Positions 62,143 to 64,000 of a stretch of 64,000 bases of DNA are shown here, one piece after another. Below the pieces are notes generated by a model, which was not told the origin of the DNA, made no database searches, and saw only the letters and a list, made by a program, of their open reading frames with translations. How positions within the stretch are numbered: the stretch's first letter is position 1; each line of letters starts with the position of its first letter. The DNA comes from CF-46 sp963760735 (GTDB lineage Bacteria; Chloroflexota; Limnocylindria; Limnocylindrales; CSP1-4). The stretch covers positions 1,674,001 to 1,738,000 of the forward strand of contig CAVXEB010000004.1 in the NCBI GenBank assembly GCA_963760735.1. The letters run 5' to 3'. The translations under genes and the position numbers were made by a program.

Positions 62143-62439
62143 CGAACCTCGGGTCAGGGCGGGTTGGAACGGTCGCCCGAGGATACCATCGGCCCCCCGT
62201 CGGGCCGTCGCTGGTCGTCCATCTGGTTCGGCGCCGCCGCTCGTGCGCGCCGCGCCCGAACCGACACTCGAACGGCAGCGCAGCGGCCGAATTCCATCGG
62301 CTTGACCGCTGATCGACGCAGCTGGCGCCCGAGGTGATCCGGGAACCGTCCGAATCCAGTCCCGCATCCGGTCCCGCCGCGTCGCCGGCCGTCGGTTCAC
62401 GCGTCCGGCGCCTCTCGGGGGTTGGGCCGAACCGGGGGC

Positions 62440-63174
62440 TCAGCTCCCGCTGGTCACGCTGCGGGCGAAACGGCGAACCGCGGCGGTGAACGCGTCCGGG
62501 CGATCCAGGTTCGCCATGTGGGTCGCACCCCGGATGAGGACGCGTCGCGGGTTCGCGGCGACGTCGGCGAACGCTCGCTCGGTCGATCGGAAGAAGAGGT
62601 CGTACTCCCCGTTGACGAGGAGGCTCGGCCCGGGGTAGGCGGCGAGCCGGGGCTTGAACCGTTGCCCGACGATGGATCGAAGGGCGAGCGCGCCGCCGTG
62701 GAACGAGTAGCCGCTGGCCAGGATCGGCTCGGCGATCCGCTCCGGATAGCGCCAGGCGAAGTAGCGAGAGTTGGCGGCCGTCTCGATCCGCTCCGGGGTC
62801 CGGCCGATGACCGTCGCGAGGGCGTGATAGAAGAAGGCCCGCGGCCCGTTCGGCTCTGCCGTCGCGCCGGAGACCACGAGGCCCCGAACCCGTTCCGGCC
62901 AGCCGGCGGCGACCGTCATCGCGACGTACCCGCCGAGCGACAGGCCGACGACGACCGCCTGCCCATCGTGGGCGTCGGTCGCGATCAGGTCGGCGATGCG
63001 GGCCGCTGCGTCTTCCATGACGAACGGCTCGTCGCGGCTCGCGCCGTGGCCCGGCAGGTCCGGGATCAGGCAGTGGAACTCATCGCCCAGGTCCTCGGCC
63101 TGGGCGGCCCACGAGGCACCGCTCAGACGGGTGCCGTGGAGGAAGACGATCGTCGGGCGCGTGTCCTCGGTCAC
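62440..63174 (-). CDS. Alpha/beta hydrolase
   Basis: The protein has 244 residues. Oxyanion region FLHGTRLSGASW, nucleophile elbow VVGLSLGGYVAM (Ser about residue 88), and a late His in GATHMANLDRP fit a catalytic triad. It belongs to the common esterase/epoxide-hydrolase-like group of small single-domain enzymes. GTG 63174 is the family-like start (VTEDTRPTIVFLHG); the Shine-Dalgarno (AGG, 10 bases) is weak. It follows the NarL-type regulator by 29 bases on the same strand. Substrate unknown. Confidence 0.85.
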   Translation of the reverse strand: MTEDTRPTIVFLHGTRLSGASWAAQAEDLGDEFHCLIPDLPGHGASRDEPFVMEDAAARIADLIATDAHDGQAVVVGLSLGGYVAMTVAAGWPERVRGLVVSGATAEPNGPRAFFYHALATVIGRTPERIETAANSRYFAWRYPERIAEPILASGYSFHGGALALRSIVGQRFKPRLAAYPGPSLLVNGEYDLFFRSTERAFADVAANPRRVLIRGATHMANLDRPDAFTAAVRRFARSVTSGS

Positions 63175-63203
63175 GTTTCGTCGACCTGCACCGGCCGGTC
63201 CGG

Positions 63204-63881
63204 CTAGTCGTTCACCAGCTTGCGCTCGACCGCGTAGAGCGCCGCCTGGGTCCGGCTCTGCAGCCCGAGCTTGCCGAGGATGTTGCTCACGTGCGTGCGC
63301 GCCGTCCGCTCGGTGATCCCGAGATCGGTCGCGATCTCCTTGTTGCTCCGGCCGTGGCCGACGAGCGACAGGACCTCGAGCTCGCGCTCCGTCAGGGTCT
63401 CCGCGGGCGTCTGCTCGTTTCGTGTCCGCATCCCCTTCGCGAGGATCCGGGCGGCCGCCGGATCGAGGTGGACCTCGTCGTTGTAGGCCGCCCGGATCGC
63501 GGCAGCGACATCGTCCGCCTCGGCGTCCTTGAGGATGAACCCGCTCGCGCCGGCCTCGAGGGCAGCGAGGACCTTGTCCTCCTCGATGAACGACGTCAGG
63601 GCGACGACCTGGACCTGCGGCTGGGCGGCCTTGATCCGGGTGATCGCGCCGATCCCGTCGAGCTGCGGCATCACGATGTCCATCAGGACGACGTCGGGGA
63701 CGAGCTCGGCGCACCTCTCGACGCCCTCGAGCCCGTTCTCGGCCTCACCGACGACCTCGATGTCGTCGAGCAGCTCAAGGTAGCCGCGGAGACCCCGTCG
63801 GACCACGCCGTGATCGTCGACGAGCAGGACGCGGATCGCGGACGCGCCGGATCCGTCGGATCCGTCGGCCATGTCAGCCAC
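63204..63881 (-). CDS. NarL/LiaR-type response regulator
   Basis: The protein has 225 residues: a receiver (IRVLLVDDHGVVRRGL, acceptor Asp in VVLMDIVMPQLDG, Thr in VALTSFIEE, Lys in ILKDAEAD) and a LuxR HTH (LTERELEVLSLVGHGRSNKEIATDLGI). GTG 63881 has GGAGGT about 6 bases upstream; ATG 63872 and ATG 63956 are alternatives. It resembles LiaR/VraR regulators of cell-envelope stress. A partner kinase gene probably lies just beyond the right edge. Confidence 0.93.
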   Translation of the reverse strand: MADMADGSDGSGASAIRVLLVDDHGVVRRGLRGYLELLDDIEVVGEAENGLEGVERCAELVPDVVLMDIVMPQLDGIGAITRIKAAQPQVQVVALTSFIEEDKVLAALEAGASGFILKDAEADDVAAAIRAAYNDEVHLDPAAARILAKGMRTRNEQTPAETLTERELEVLSLVGHGRSNKEIATDLGITERTARTHVSNILGKLGLQSRTQAALYAVERKLVND

Positions 63882-64000
63882 CCCCTCACCTCCCTCGCGG
63901 TCGGGCACGTGATCGTCCGTCGACGCCACGCTCGTCAGTGTCGACCTCCCGGCCATCCTCGTCCATCGTGGGGGATGGAGCTCAGCCGTGCTCGACCGAT

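Noticed and set aside
63935..64000. End of a histidine-kinase gene at the right edge
   Set aside because: Two minus-strand frames end there, but too few residues are visible to recognise any domain.

Overview
The window reads as a stretch of a very GC-rich bacterial chromosome (about 70% G+C by eye), almost fully coding, with no rRNA, tRNA, CRISPR or integrase gene found. Many genes overlap by 4 bases (ATGA/GTGA), and several genes appear to be leaderless: a TANNNT-like -10 box sits 6-8 bases before the start codon. Together with the gene families present (PASTA kinase, DUF6325, YCII/ECF pair, short Cys-rich CP..C..CL..C proteins, formylglycine-generating enzyme, folate cluster, no outer-membrane biogenesis genes), this suggests a Chloroflexota lineage (Limnocylindria-like) or, less likely, an actinobacterium. 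That assignment is inference. Short G-run indels that break at least three genes suggest a draft or long-read assembly.

Layout. 1-3633 (+): truncated phospholipase-D/cardiolipin-synthase protein, AI-2E-family permease, SPFH/band-7 protein. 3675-10287 (-): a sulfatase operon with two arylsulfatases, an MFS exporter and a HAD hydrolase; the second sulfatase is frameshifted. 10409-15298: small membrane proteins, a membrane-anchored coiled-coil protein, an Ala-rich DUF6325 protein, and the formylglycine-generating enzyme that could activate the sulfatases, overlapping a stand-alone receiver domain. 15491-24364: NarL-type regulator, SulP transporter with STAS, HdeD-like protein, MalT-like LuxR regulator, histidine kinase, second AI-2E permease. 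24522-28369: HExxH protein, GH10 xylanase-like protein, small membrane protein, and a secreted collagen-like protein with nine identical 45-bp repeats.

28432-34411: two ECF sigma-factor modules (one paired with a YCII/DGPF protein, one overlapping its putative anti-sigma partner), a DUF2652-SRPBCC protein and a lipoprotein. 34502-39545: LigD-type polymerase, class III nucleotidyl cyclase, a cNMP-binding-domain protein and an ATP-dependent DNA ligase. 39590-45548: DUF4173 membrane protein, DUF4349 lipoprotein, methyltransferase, a lower-GC pair (HNH nuclease, alpha/beta hydrolase) and ribosomal protein L25.

45684-49321 (-): ABC-2 exporter with its own NarL-type two-component system. 49469-53318 (+): OmpR-type regulator, histidine kinase and HtrA protease, preceded by a strong inverted-repeat operator. 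53315-56569 (-): folate operon (Cys-rich protein, folC, folP, folB). 56744-64000: Ig-like surface protein, a duplicated 128-bp hairpin element, zinc-ribbon protein, PknB-like kinase, small secreted protein, galU, alpha/beta hydrolase and a NarL-type response regulator at the right edge.

I did not find one unmistakably new multi-gene system. The best leads are the cyclase/cNMP-receptor pair inside a DNA-repair neighbourhood, the duplicated hairpin block at 57980-58256, the leaderless-promoter rule, the operator at 49387-49449 and the collagen-like repeat protein.
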